A DNA stretch of 64,000 nucleotides from Haladaptatus sp. ZSTT2 (GTDB taxonomy: Archaea > Halobacteriota > Halobacteria > Halobacteriales > Halococcaceae), in NCBI RefSeq assembly GCF_037081775.1, contig NZ_JBAMHQ010000001.1:1240001-1304000 (forward strand), in the 5' to 3' direction. A program made the translations under genes and the position numbers. This document shows positions 42,829-51,788 of this stretch, piece after piece. Under the pieces are notes generated by a model, which was not told the DNA's origin, did not search any database, and saw nothing but the letters and a program-made list of their open reading frames with translations. Position 1 is the stretch's first letter. Every line of letters begins with the position of its first letter.

Positions 42829-44385
42829 TTAGTCGATGTTCATCAGGTTGCGCAGCACGTCACCGTAGGCCGGGCGGGTGACGAGCACGCCGATGAGCAC
42901 ACCAACGATGGTGATGATGGCGAATCCTTGGAGGTCACCGAGGCTGAGCACCGCGAGCGGACTCATGGCGACGATAGTCGTCGCGGCGGCCGCACCGATG
43001 ACCCAGAACGCCTTGCGGAAGCGGTCGCGGAACACGCGACTGGTCTTGATTTCTCCCGACTGGATGATTTCGTCTGCGATAATCACCAAGTCGTCCACCC
43101 CGGTGCCAATCACGGCGATGAGCCCCGCAATGTGCGAGAGGTCGAGCGCGAGGTCGATGGCCGCGGCGAAGCCGAGCAGGATGACGACTTCTGCGAGCGC
43201 GGTGACGACCATCGGCGCGGCGATTTCGAGTTTGCCGTAGCGAAGGTAGGTCATCCCGGCGACGGCGAGGACGGCGATGATGCCGGTGATGAGGCTGAAC
43301 AGCTTGAACTCGGAGGCGAGTGCGGGTTCGAGGAAGTACGTCGTCCCTTCACCCTCGATGTCGAGGGACGTCGGGAGCGCACCGGCCTGCAGGTTGACCT
43401 GCAGGGCGCGCGCCTCGGACATGTTCGTCGTCGTCATGGTGAACGACGGGTCGTTGACGAAATCGCCGTTCTGGATGATGCCCGCGAGGCCGGAGGACAT
43501 CGACGCCGAGTAGACGACTTGGCCGTCAACGACGGTGTGCAGACAGTAGCCGGGGTCGTCGGGCGTCGATTCGTACCGACAGTTCTGGATGCCCTGTTGG
43601 CTCGTGAAGCCGAACTTCTGCATCCCGTCTGAGAAGTTCTGGGCGGCTTCGTCGTTCAGCGCGACGGGTACGGATGGCGGGTCGTTGCCCTGCCCCTGCT
43701 GGGGCGCGCCGATTTCGGTGAAGTCACCCTGCGTGAGCATCGAAACCTGTCGATATTCGGTCGTGCCGTTGCCTTGGGCGGGGAACTCGGCGACGATTTC
43801 GACCTTCCCGCGGTCGCCGATGAGGTTGATAACGTCAGAGCGGTTCTGGTTTGGCACCTCAATCAGAATGAACGTCTCCTCTGTGGTCTCGACCTGCTGG
43901 ACCGTCCCGCCAGAGAGACCGATGCGGTTGATTTTCTCCGTGAGCACCGCAACGGCCGTTTGACGGGTTTCTGCGGTGACGCCATCGCGGATGCTTTCCT
44001 CGCTCGCATCGAGGCCCGCCGCTTGCAGGGCGCTTGCGAACTCGGCTTTCGTCACGTTGTTCGTGAACACCTCGACCGTCCGGGTCTGGGGCGCAACGCG
44101 AACGTCCGTCCGCGAGATGTTGAGTTGGGAGGCGACGGTGCTTGCGACCTCGCGGTCGTTGTCGCCGGTGACCGCAACGTCCTCTGCGGTGAAGCCGACG
44201 AGCGGCGCGCGGATGCGCGTCCCGCCGGAGAGTTCGAGGCCGTACTTGAGGTTGGTCGGCCCCGTATCAGCGGTTCCGGCTTGACCGTCGCTTGCGCCGC
44301 CGGGCGGCGCGAACAGGGCGACCCCCGAGAGGACGATGAGGATGACCAACAGGTAAATCCGCCAGTTTTCGCGGACGGAAATCAT
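42829..44385 (-). CDS. secD: Protein translocase subunit SecD
   Basis: The 518-residue protein has an N-terminal helix, a large extracytoplasmic P1 domain (about 45-345, with LKYGLELSGGTRIRAPLVG) and five C-terminal helices with GTGVDDLVIIADEI. SecD-SecF forms a membrane complex that aids Sec export using the ion gradient. It is the second gene of the secFD operon, its ATG overlapping the secF stop by 4 nt (ATGA). Confidence 0.96.
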   Translation of the reverse strand: MISVRENWRIYLLVILIVLSGVALFAPPGGASDGQAGTADTGPTNLKYGLELSGGTRIRAPLVGFTAEDVAVTGDNDREVASTVASQLNISRTDVRVAPQTRTVEVFTNNVTKAEFASALQAAGLDASEESIRDGVTAETRQTAVAVLTEKINRIGLSGGTVQQVETTEETFILIEVPNQNRSDVINLIGDRGKVEIVAEFPAQGNGTTEYRQVSMLTQGDFTEIGAPQQGQGNDPPSVPVALNDEAAQNFSDGMQKFGFTSQQGIQNCRYESTPDDPGYCLHTVVDGQVVYSASMSSGLAGIIQNGDFVNDPSFTMTTTNMSEARALQVNLQAGALPTSLDIEGEGTTYFLEPALASEFKLFSLITGIIAVLAVAGMTYLRYGKLEIAAPMVVTALAEVVILLGFAAAIDLALDLSHIAGLIAVIGTGVDDLVIIADEIIQSGEIKTSRVFRDRFRKAFWVIGAAAATTIVAMSPLAVLSLGDLQGFAIITIVGVLIGVLVTRPAYGDVLRNLMNID

Positions 44386-45254
44386 CGGGCCACCCCCTCG
44401 AATTTGTACCAGCGAAGCAGGCTCAGATTGAGCATGTATGTGTTCATCAGGTCAGCGGTGAGGCCAAAGACGAGGACGATCCCAATCGACGGCAGCAACG
44501 GAATCCCAAAGAGGAACGCTGTGACCGTCATCACAGCCATCGCGGTGAGCGACGTGAGCGTCATCGTGACACCCGTACGCATCGCACGATACGTGGATTC
44601 ATAGAAGTCGCCGCTTCGGCGCAGGATGTGGTTGTTGAGCAGGAGGTCAGAGTCGACGCTGTAACCAATCAGCATCAACAGCGCAGCGACCGTCCCGAGC
44701 GAGAGTTTGATGCCGAAGATGTTCATCAGCGCAATCGGAATCACGATGTCCGAGAACGCAGAGAGGACGACGGCAATCGACGGGACGAACGAGCGAAACA
44801 GGATGAAGACGATGGTGCTCATCCCGAGGAACGCGATGAGCACGCCAAGCAGCGCAAGTCGCTGGGTCTCAGCCCCGAAACTCGGGGAGCGACTCTGTGA
44901 GGACTCGACGGTGTAGCCTGCATCCCGCGCCTGTTGCTCGATGGCGGTGGCGGACGTGCCGTCATCGGTCGCTTGGAACGTCACGATGTAGGTATCGTCC
45001 GTGGAACGAATCGGTTGGATTGACTCGACCGGCGTGTCGAACGTCGCTTCGATTTGGGCCGGTGAATCGGTCGTCTGTATCTGTAATTCGGTGCCGCCGG
45101 TGAACGCGATGCCAGGGGTGACCGGCGCACCCGTCATCGCGGTCCACCCAGCGATGATGAGCAGCGCAACGGCGAGCACTCCGAGGGGCACCGCCGCCAA
45201 CTGGCGGTTGGTGTACCGGGAGAAATCGACTTCCGGTACCTCGAACTCGACCAT
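44382..45254 (-). CDS. secF: Protein translocase subunit SecF
   Basis: The 290-residue protein has six predicted membrane helices, the extracytoplasmic segment with PGIAFTGGTELQI, and the helix-4/5 motif MLIGYSVDSDLLLNNHILRR that is diagnostic of SecF. It precedes secD, the usual archaeal order. A GGCTTATTC element near 45282 is about 28 nt upstream. Confidence 0.95.
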   Translation of the reverse strand: MVEFEVPEVDFSRYTNRQLAAVPLGVLAVALLIIAGWTAMTGAPVTPGIAFTGGTELQIQTTDSPAQIEATFDTPVESIQPIRSTDDTYIVTFQATDDGTSATAIEQQARDAGYTVESSQSRSPSFGAETQRLALLGVLIAFLGMSTIVFILFRSFVPSIAVVLSAFSDIVIPIALMNIFGIKLSLGTVAALLMLIGYSVDSDLLLNNHILRRSGDFYESTYRAMRTGVTMTLTSLTAMAVMTVTAFLFGIPLLPSIGIVLVFGLTADLMNTYMLNLSLLRWYKFEGVAR

Positions 45255-45364
45255 ACCTGTGGGTCCTTATTCCCGTCGAATAAGCCTTCTTATACGAAAT
45301 TGTGAAGTGAACGAAATTCGTCTGTCCCACAAGGTGCTTGTGGATGGCACGCATAGGAGATGCC

Positions 45365-45679
45365 ATGAGCGATGCAGCGCGCGTTGTCGTCTCCTACCCG
45401 GCAGACCTGAGCGGGTGGGGACGGGGGCAACTCGACACGCCGTGGTTCCGCGCATATCTCACGAAAACCCTCGGGAAACCCGCCGTTGGCGACGTATACG
45501 ACGAGTTTCTCGACGTGGGCTGTTGTGGCGATTCACTCGACGTGCCGCTCAGAATAGAGGCCATAGAGGGTGGCGAGCGCGTCGGCAAAACCACCGAAAT
45601 CGAGTACGTAGAGCGCGAAGCCTGTGGGATTCGGGGCGGCTGGCTCGTCCAGAGTCAGGCCGCGCCTCAGGGCAAGTAA
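45365..45679 (+). CDS. Conserved haloarchaeal protein of unknown function
   Basis: The 104-residue acidic protein begins MSDAARVVVSYPADLSGWGR and has a Cys pair (CCGD, about 53-56) and another Cys in EREACGIRGGW. It is divergent from secF and convergent with the gene at 45667, whose 3' end it overlaps by 13 nt. ATG 45365 is preferred to the in-frame start at 45338. Confidence 0.65.
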   Translation: MSDAARVVVSYPADLSGWGRGQLDTPWFRAYLTKTLGKPAVGDVYDEFLDVGCCGDSLDVPLRIEAIEGGERVGKTTEIEYVEREACGIRGGWLVQSQAAPQGK

Positions 45680-46128
45680 CGAACCGCCACGACGCCCGCC
45701 TGCGCACGGATTTCGACGCGGTTGACCCCGAGGCGCGCGGCACGCTCGCGGGTCGCTTGGTCTTCAAGAACGTCTTCGACGGCCGCGTCAGTTCGGTCAG
45801 CGTCGACGGTCAGGACGTGAATCTCGCCGATGCCCGCGCGTTCGCGTGTGGTGAGTTCTCCTGTTTCTTGTGCCGCAGCGAGGTCTTTTTCGAGTTGCGT
45901 CGGCGTCTCGTCGCTGCGTTCGACTGGAATCTGCCAGCGGCGTTCGACGGAGACGAGTTCCCACGACACCTCCATCGGCGGTTCGGGCGCGAGGGTTCCC
46001 TCGATGGCGTCGCCCTCCTCGATGCCGGGATTCGACCCGAGGGTATGTACCTGCCCGGTCGAAACGTCGGTGAGAATCGCAGACTCCGCCTCGGCGTGCG
46101 TACAAAGAAACGTGCCCGTCTGTTCCAT
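45667..46128 (-). CDS. DUF5812-like conserved haloarchaeal protein
   Basis: The 153-residue protein begins MEQTGTFLCTHAEAESAILT. It has GQVHTLGSNPGIEEGDAIEG and ERAGIGEIHVLTV, and ends VVAVRYLP. The pattern fits DUF5812 as remembered; the name is tentative. Two related alpha-beta segments are suggested. Function unknown. Confidence 0.7.
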   Translation of the reverse strand: MEQTGTFLCTHAEAESAILTDVSTGQVHTLGSNPGIEEGDAIEGTLAPEPPMEVSWELVSVERRWQIPVERSDETPTQLEKDLAAAQETGELTTRERAGIGEIHVLTVDADRTDAAVEDVLEDQATRERAARLGVNRVEIRAQAGVVAVRYLP

Positions 46129-46173
46129 GGGCGGCGCTAGGCGCTCGCGGGTTTTCTGCGTTTCGTGTACGCC

Positions 46174-46968
46174 TCAGCCAGCAAATGACTCGACCGACAG
46201 CTCCATCGATTGCTCCCGATACCGGGCGATGGTCTGTTCTGCCCACGACCGCACCTCCTCGTCTACGACCTGGATAAGCCCCCGAGGCAGGCCGCCTTCG
46301 TCGGCAATCGCAATATCGACCAGGTCGTCGGCCACGGCGACGATGAACGGAATATCGCCGTTGTAGCGCCGGATATCCGCCTGTCCGGAGGCCAAAATAT
46401 CGCGGAACATGGACGCCATCTGCTCGTCGTTCTGGATGGTGTCGATGACATCGTGGGTGAGGATGGCGTCGATGGTCAGGTCACCGGCAGTGGTGCGCCG
46501 CCAGATGACCTCGATGTTCTGGGGGGCGGTTGCGTTCGTGAGCACCGTAAGCGACGACGCTTGGCGCTGAGTGTGAGCCGCGTGACGGTAGGGTGCAAGC
46601 GGGTCTGAGTGCGTGGGGATGGTCACCGAAGCGTCTTCGAGTCGGTCGATGTCGAAGCCGAAGTCTTCGACCGGCAGCCACGGCGCGAGTGGCTGCAGCT
46701 GGGCGACCGTCTCCATGGTTTCGAAAAATGTCTTGTACGCGTTGGCGACGAGGCGACCAAGCCCGGTCACCTCGTACTGTCGCCCACGACGACGTATCCA
46801 CCCCCGGTCGGTGAGGTCTGCGAGAATGCGGCCGAGCGTCACGCGAGATGCTCCAGTCTCTGCTTCGAGTTCGTCGCGGGTGTGCGGTCGCTCTGTGACG
46901 GCAAGTAAAACGGCAGGCCGATTCTCAGACCCGGCGAGAAACGCCAAGTCGTCGAAGGCTGTGCCCAT
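46174..46968 (-). CDS. wHTH regulator with FilR1-like middle domain
   Basis: The 264-residue protein has an N-terminal winged helix (about 5-75: HTRDELEAETGASRVTLGRI, then GRQYEVTGLGRLVA) and a C-terminal domain resembling the FilR1 middle domain of methanogen regulators (about 110-250), which may bind a ligand. The ATG at 46968 agrees with GTTTAAGTG at about -30; the frame's earlier start at 46992 lies in the promoter. Confidence 0.82.
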   Translation of the reverse strand: MGTAFDDLAFLAGSENRPAVLLAVTERPHTRDELEAETGASRVTLGRILADLTDRGWIRRRGRQYEVTGLGRLVANAYKTFFETMETVAQLQPLAPWLPVEDFGFDIDRLEDASVTIPTHSDPLAPYRHAAHTQRQASSLTVLTNATAPQNIEVIWRRTTAGDLTIDAILTHDVIDTIQNDEQMASMFRDILASGQADIRRYNGDIPFIVAVADDLVDIAIADEGGLPRGLIQVVDEEVRSWAEQTIARYREQSMELSVESFAG

Positions 46969-47010
46969 GGTAGATGCTAGAAGGCGCCACACTTAAACCG
47001 TTGACAAATT

Positions 47011-47568
47011 TTAACGCAGGCGGCGATGGACTGCAAAGATAAGGAGGGCGGCCAGAAGCGGTGGCAGTAGGCTCGTGAGTGGTGGCAGTGCATAGAGGAG
47101 AGAGATCACCGGCGCAAACAGCCCGGTTGGTGGGTCACGACACGTCAACTGGCCATCAAGGACGAAGCACTCTGGCACCGAGATGACGAGGCCGATGTAG
47201 AGCGAGCACAGAAACACGTAGCCTGCAACCGCGAGGAACGTGTCGTAGTTGTCGCTCACGGGCAGGTTGCGGCGGTGGCGACGGGCGACAAAGAGGATGG
47301 GTGCGAGCAGCGGGCCGAGGACGAGAATCCCGATGACGACGTAGAACGACCGCGAGAGAGTGAGCGAACCGCCGGGAACGTTCGACGTGGCGGCGATGAG
47401 TACGATAAGCGCGAACGTGATGATGAGCGTGACGAGCACCGAGGCGAGCGAGCCAACGACGACGTACGACCGAAACAGCAGTGAGTCGCTCGCCCGAAGC
47501 GCGTAGGGAATCGCGCCGAGCACGCCACGGTAGGCGTCGTCCGACTCGTTGGTACCACCGGCTGTCAT
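47011..47568 (-). CDS. Membrane protein with several helices
   Basis: The 185-residue protein begins MTAGGTNESDDAYRGVLGAI and has four to five hydrophobic helices (about 35-60, 75-95, 110-130, 145-175). A loop (ECFVLDGQLTCRDPP) holds a Cys pair outside. The ATG 47568 is 28-30 nt from a GTTTAATC TATA-like element. Function unknown. Confidence 0.65.
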   Translation of the reverse strand: MTAGGTNESDDAYRGVLGAIPYALRASDSLLFRSYVVVGSLASVLVTLIITFALIVLIAATSNVPGGSLTLSRSFYVVIGILVLGPLLAPILFVARRHRRNLPVSDNYDTFLAVAGYVFLCSLYIGLVISVPECFVLDGQLTCRDPPTGLFAPVISLLYALPPLTSLLPPLLAALLIFAVHRRLR

Positions 47569-47687
47569 GACCCGACGTTGGCGAGCGACCCGATTAAACC
47601 ACGCGATATGCTCGTTCTGTCGGGCCACAGGAGACGGCGGCTGACAGCTTCTGTCGCATACCTCTCACGGCCGTGATACACCAATCA

Positions 47688-47695
47688 TTTTATCC
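47688..47695 (+). promoter_or_regulatory. TATA box of pgi
   Basis: TTTTATCC lies 28 nt upstream of the ATG at 47716; a leaderless transcript is expected. Confidence 0.6.
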
Positions 47696-47715
47696 TTCCA
47701 CCCGAGGGGTTCCCT

Positions 47716-49005
47716 ATGCACCTGGACGTCGGAAACGCACTCGCCTCGGTCGCAAAGCCCGGTGTGACCGAAGCGGCCCTAGAACGATTAGATGCGCGTG
47801 TCGCGCTCGCCCACGAACGCATCGAACAGGGCCGCACGGCGCACGAACACGGCTACGAAGCGCTCAACCTCCCGCAGCGAACGGAGGCAGCCGAGATTCA
47901 TGACGCCGTCTCCTCGCTCATGGACGCAGAGGCCGTCCTCACCGTCGGTATCGGTGGGAGCGCCCTCGGTGCGGCCACCATCTCCACCGCACTCGGCATC
48001 GAGAACGCCTACGTCCTCGACAACGTTGACCCCGAACACACCTCCGCCGTCCTCGACAACCTCCCGCTCGACAAAACCGCCGTCAACGTCGTCTCGCGCT
48101 CGGGCACGACCGTCGAAACGCTCGCCACCTTCCTCATCGTCCGCGACGCGATGGAAACCGCAGGCGTCGATTGGGCCAGCAGGACGCTCGTGACGACGGG
48201 TGACGAGGGACCGCTCCGGGAACTCGCAAACGCCCACGACCTCCCGACGCTCAAGGTTCCTGACGGCGTTCCGGGCCGGTTCTCTGCGCTCTCTGCGGTC
48301 GGGCTCGTCCCGGCGGCCATCATGGGCGGCGACATCGAAGGCGTCCTCGAAGGCGGTAGAGAGGCGATGAAGTCGCTTTCTGGGTCGCTGTTCGACTCGC
48401 CTGCCTACGCCTACGGCGCGATTGCCTACGCGCTCGACCTCCGCGGGGCGAGCATCAACGCGATGGTGCCCTACGCAGAGGCGTTAGAGCCGTTCGCCGA
48501 GTGGTTCGCCCAGCTCTGGGCCGAAAGCTTGGGTAAAGACGGCATGGGCCAGACGCCGGTGCGCGCGCTCGGGGCGACCGACCAGCACTCACAACTCCAA
48601 CTGTACCGCGCCGGGCCGAACGACAAGCTCGTGACGCTCGTTCGCCCGCGCGACCGCGAAGACCGCGAGATTCCGGAGACCGACGCAGAAGAGCTTGCCT
48701 ACCTCAGTGGGAACTCGCTTGGCGACCTCTTAGACGCCGAGTTCCGCGCGACCGAAGCCTCGCTCGCGGCGGCGAACCAGCCGAACGTCCGCATCGAACT
48801 CGACCGCGTCGATGCGGAAGGTATCGGGAACCTGCTCTACCAGATGGAAGCCGCGTGTGTGCTCGCGGGCGAACTCTACGGCGTCGAGACGTTCACCCAG
48901 CCCGCAGTCGAGTGGGGCAAGCGCGCCGCCCGCGGCCTGCTCGGTGGTGGCGACTTCGAAGAAGCGCAGGCCGTCGAGGACAAAGAACCGTATTGGATTC
49001 AGTGA
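47716..49005 (+). CDS. pgi: Glucose-6-phosphate isomerase
   Basis: The 429-residue protein has two SIS subdomains with TVGIGGSALGAATIS (about 76-90), VSRSGTTVETLATF and LWAESLGKDGMGQTP. It interconverts glucose-6-phosphate and fructose-6-phosphate and so feeds fructose-6-phosphate to GlmS. It belongs to the classic PGI family rather than the cupin type found in some archaea. Confidence 0.96.
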   Translation: MHLDVGNALASVAKPGVTEAALERLDARVALAHERIEQGRTAHEHGYEALNLPQRTEAAEIHDAVSSLMDAEAVLTVGIGGSALGAATISTALGIENAYVLDNVDPEHTSAVLDNLPLDKTAVNVVSRSGTTVETLATFLIVRDAMETAGVDWASRTLVTTGDEGPLRELANAHDLPTLKVPDGVPGRFSALSAVGLVPAAIMGGDIEGVLEGGREAMKSLSGSLFDSPAYAYGAIAYALDLRGASINAMVPYAEALEPFAEWFAQLWAESLGKDGMGQTPVRALGATDQHSQLQLYRAGPNDKLVTLVRPRDREDREIPETDAEELAYLSGNSLGDLLDAEFRATEASLAAANQPNVRIELDRVDAEGIGNLLYQMEAACVLAGELYGVETFTQPAVEWGKRAARGLLGGGDFEEAQAVEDKEPYWIQ

Positions 49006-49044
49006 GACCGTAGCGATTTTAGCCGTCCCCGCCTACCACCCGGT

Positions 49045-50142
49045 ATGTCACAGAGCCCTGCGGCCAGCGTAGGGGTCGCGCTTGCAGGCGTCGCCCTCGC
49101 CGCCGCGTTCCTCCCGTGGATGGGCGCGGGAACGACCGTCGCTGGCCTCACCGTTGGCAGCGTTGTCGGAGCCGCTCTCGCCGGCGTTGCCCTGCTCGCC
49201 TTCCTCCTTCGCCGCCACGAACTGCTCCCCCGGGCATGGGGCGCGCCCCTCGCGGGACTCGCAAGCGGTGCCGTCGTCTGTGCCGCCATCTACACGCTTC
49301 TCGCGCCGGCGCTCACCGATGCAACCGCTGGAGCGCTCGGCAGCGGCCTCCCAGTCGCCGCGTTTTCCGGGCTGTTCGCCCTCGGGGCGGCGGTCGCAGA
49401 CGGCGCAGCTATTTCGGCAAAGCGCCTCTCACGGATGGTTCGCGACGTGGCGATTGCGTCTGCGGTCGGCCTCATCAGCTTCCTCGTCGGGATGGCACTT
49501 TCTATCATCCCAACCTCGATTGTCGCAGACGTTGGCTTCGCCGTCCAGTTCGGCGTGTTCACAACCTTCTTCGGCCTCGGACTCGCCCTCTCTGCGATTG
49601 CGTATCTGAAACTCCGGGAGATTGGCCTCGACTACATCGACATTCGGATGCCGAGCAAACGCGACCTCGCCTACGCCGTTGGTGGCGTGGTCGTGCTCTA
49701 CGGCGCGGCAATCGCCATCAGCATCCTGCTCCAATCGCTCGGGCTGTCGGGCGCAGAGAGTAGTATCGAGCAACAAGCGCGCGAGGGGAATCCGACGCTG
49801 TTGCTCGTGCTTATCCCGCTGTCGTGGCTCGTCATCGGCCCGGGCGAGGAACTCGTGTTCCGCAACATCGTCCAAAAATCGCTCTACGACAGCTTCTCAG
49901 AGCGCGCGGCCGTCGTCGTCGCAAGCTGTATCTTCGCGCTCATCCACATTCCCCAGTACTACAGCGCGACGAACCCCGCCTCTACGTTCACGACGCTCGT
50001 CGTGATTTTCATCCTCTCGCTGCTACTCGGTGAGACCTACCGGCGAACCGGCAACCTCGTCGTCCCCATTCTGATTCACGGAACGTTCAACGCAGTCCAA
50101 TTCTTCCAACTCTACATCCAGCTGGCTGGCAGCCCGGTCTGA
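49045..50142 (+). CDS. CPBP-family intramembrane metalloprotease
   Basis: The 365-residue protein has about ten hydrophobic helices, with the Abi/CPBP motifs in the C-terminal part: GPGEELVFRNIVQ (EExxxR), FALIHIP and LIHGTFNAVQF. These are the Rce1-like metal ligands. Such proteases cleave membrane substrates; the substrate here is unknown. TTTTAG at about 49017 gives leaderless spacing. Confidence 0.92.
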   Translation: MSQSPAASVGVALAGVALAAAFLPWMGAGTTVAGLTVGSVVGAALAGVALLAFLLRRHELLPRAWGAPLAGLASGAVVCAAIYTLLAPALTDATAGALGSGLPVAAFSGLFALGAAVADGAAISAKRLSRMVRDVAIASAVGLISFLVGMALSIIPTSIVADVGFAVQFGVFTTFFGLGLALSAIAYLKLREIGLDYIDIRMPSKRDLAYAVGGVVVLYGAAIAISILLQSLGLSGAESSIEQQAREGNPTLLLVLIPLSWLVIGPGEELVFRNIVQKSLYDSFSERAAVVVASCIFALIHIPQYYSATNPASTFTTLVVIFILSLLLGETYRRTGNLVVPILIHGTFNAVQFFQLYIQLAGSPV

Positions 50143-50159
50143 CGGTTGTCTGACGGAAA

Positions 50160-50167
50160 TTTATATG
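50160..50167 (+). promoter_or_regulatory. TATA box of a small RHH-like gene
   Basis: TTTATATG stands 30 nt before the ATG at 50190 and 18 nt after the preceding stop; it supports this short gene as real. Confidence 0.6.
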
Positions 50168-50189
50168 TCAAAGTGTGGTACAAACCCTC

Positions 50190-50321
50190 ATGCGCCACTA
50201 CTCACTCGTCTGTGAGGACCATCTTGCAGAGCAGGTCGCTCGGCTGGCGCAAGAGTACGGTCTCACGGAAGAAGAGGTGCTCAGGCAGTTGATTTCTGCC
50301 GGGCTTTCCTCGCTCGATTAG
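50190..50321 (+). CDS. Small ribbon-helix-helix-like protein
   Basis: The 43-residue protein reads MRHYSLVCEDHLAEQVARLA and continues with a helix LTEEEVLRQLISAGLS. A short strand and two helices suggest a CopG/RHH-like DNA-binding dimer. Its 3' end overlaps nob1 (opposite strand) by 4 nt. Confidence 0.65.
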   Translation: MRHYSLVCEDHLAEQVARLAQEYGLTEEEVLRQLISAGLSSLD

Positions 50322-50782
50322 GCACTACTTGGATTCTTACGGGTGAGTCCAGTGCCGCAAATCGGACAGCGGTCTTTGTTCTCATCATAGACGCGGCCAC
50401 AGCCCTGACACTGGAACTTCCAGTTGCGCTGTTGGTCAATGCCGTCCTGTGCGATGACCTCGACGGTGACTTCGAGGCGCTCTGCGACGTTCTGCATCGC
50501 GTAGTCGTCGGTGACGAGAATGCCTTCGAGTTCGTAGGCCGCCGCAATCAGCCGGAGGTCCGTATCTGAGAGTTCGGCTAAGTCGCCCGACTTGCGCGCG
50601 GCGCGCTCGACGGTTTCGACCGACTGCTCGTCGGGGATGTGGATGTACATCCCAGCGCCTTCCATCGCGTCGAAACGGAAGGCGTGTTCGGCTTCGAGCT
50701 CCTCGCGGACGAGCGGGATAGAGGCCTTCTTCGCTTGCGTATGATACTCGTGGATAAAAGCGGACGTGTCGAGAACGTGCAT
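50318..50782 (-). CDS. nob1: Nob1 endoribonuclease (PIN + zinc ribbon)
   Basis: The 154-residue protein has a PIN domain starting MHVLDTSAFIHEY (metal Asp5), with further acids in ELSDTDLRLIAAA and LVTDDYAMQN. A C-terminal four-Cys ribbon reads CQGCGRVYDENKDRCPIC. Nob1 cleaves pre-16S rRNA at its 3' end during small-subunit maturation. It lies directly after the PRC-barrel gene: the ATG at 50782 abuts the previous stop at 50783. Confidence 0.93.
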   Translation of the reverse strand: MHVLDTSAFIHEYHTQAKKASIPLVREELEAEHAFRFDAMEGAGMYIHIPDEQSVETVERAARKSGDLAELSDTDLRLIAAAYELEGILVTDDYAMQNVAERLEVTVEVIAQDGIDQQRNWKFQCQGCGRVYDENKDRCPICGTGLTRKNPSSA

Positions 50783-51028
50783 TTAACGACGGATGACGAT
50801 GTGGTCTTTGACTGCCTGGACGCGGTTTACGGGCACCTTGAACCGCCCGCTGTCGTTGACGCTGAAATCAACGTTGCGCGTGTTGGTCTGTTCTGTTGGT
50901 TCGACGATGAGTTCGTGGAGCGACCCCGTTTTGAGGTCCATCGTGATGTTGTAGAGCATCCCGATTTCAGCCCCGTCTGAGCCCATCACGGCCTTCCCCG
51001 ACAGATTCTCGGCGAGTATTTCGGGCAT
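50783..51028 (-). CDS. PRC-barrel domain protein
   Basis: The 81-residue protein covers one PRC-barrel (about 3-79): EILAENLSGKAVMGSDGAEI, GSLHELIVEP, then FKVPVNRVQAV. Archaeal single-domain PRC proteins are often linked to RNA processing or cell division (CdpB-like), and its pairing with nob1 fits an RNA role. The TTTATATG element at about -28 supports ATG 51028. Confidence 0.85.
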   Translation of the reverse strand: MPEILAENLSGKAVMGSDGAEIGMLYNITMDLKTGSLHELIVEPTEQTNTRNVDFSVNDSGRFKVPVNRVQAVKDHIVIRR

Positions 51029-51134
51029 ACCCACCAGTTCCGAGCCAATTCATATAAACGGCACGGGGATGTCTGACACCCGTCGGCCAACACAGTAGCA
51101 AACGTTGATACATCGACACTCCGTAGCCCGGGTT

Positions 51135-51632
51135 ATGGATAGACGAACCCTCCTCAAACGCGGCGTCACGGTCGCTGGGCTCTCGTTTCTCGCCGGGTGT
51201 ACCGGCGGCGGCGACGAAGAGACCACAACGACCGCGACCACCGAGTCAACAACGACGGAGCCGACGACGGAGGAAACAACCACAGCGCAGGCCACGACGA
51301 CCACGCAAACGACGACCGCAGAACAAACGCCCGTCCAGTCGGCCATCACCATTACGGTCGGCCAAGGCGGCAACCTGCGCTTTTCGCCCACCCGCGCGTC
51401 GGTCAAAGTCGGCGGCGAGGTGACGTGGACGTGGGATTCGTCTGGTCACAACGTGCGCCCGCGTTCGCAACCAGATGGCGCGAATTGGGAGGGAACTCCC
51501 GGCGGTGACGGCACCACGTACAGTAAGGGCGAGGAGTTCAGTTTCACCTTCGACGTTCCCGGCACGTACGAGTACTACTGTGCGCCCCACCAGAGCTTTG
51601 GAATGGAAGGCATCCTCGAAGTCGTCGAATAG
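51135..51632 (+). CDS. Halocyanin-like blue-copper lipoprotein
   Basis: The 165-residue protein has a signal with RRTLLKRG and a lipobox LAGC (C22), a Thr/Glu-rich linker (about 25-65) and a cupredoxin domain with Cu ligands H105 (SGHNV), C149 and H152 (CAPH) and M157 (FGMEG). It is a membrane-anchored electron carrier. The Thr-rich linker is a likely O-glycosylation region. It is monocistronic. Confidence 0.92.
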   Translation: MDRRTLLKRGVTVAGLSFLAGCTGGGDEETTTTATTESTTTEPTTEETTTAQATTTTQTTTAEQTPVQSAITITVGQGGNLRFSPTRASVKVGGEVTWTWDSSGHNVRPRSQPDGANWEGTPGGDGTTYSKGEEFSFTFDVPGTYEYYCAPHQSFGMEGILEVVE

Positions 51633-51788
51633 CGCCGGAACACGGCGACACGGTCGCCGTTCACCGTCCCTGTTGTCGGAGAGCCGCGAGCGAACTTGGG
51701 AAGCGACACCCACGTGTACACCCTTTTGAAAGACTTTTAAGCGGAGAATTGCTGGTCTAGGTAAGAACCTTTGTTACGGGTGGATTTC

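Noticed and set aside
51200-51330. Thr-codon repeat tract in the halocyanin gene
   Set aside because: It encodes the usual Thr-rich lipoprotein linker, not a separate repeat element; the lipoprotein at 53658 has a similar tract.
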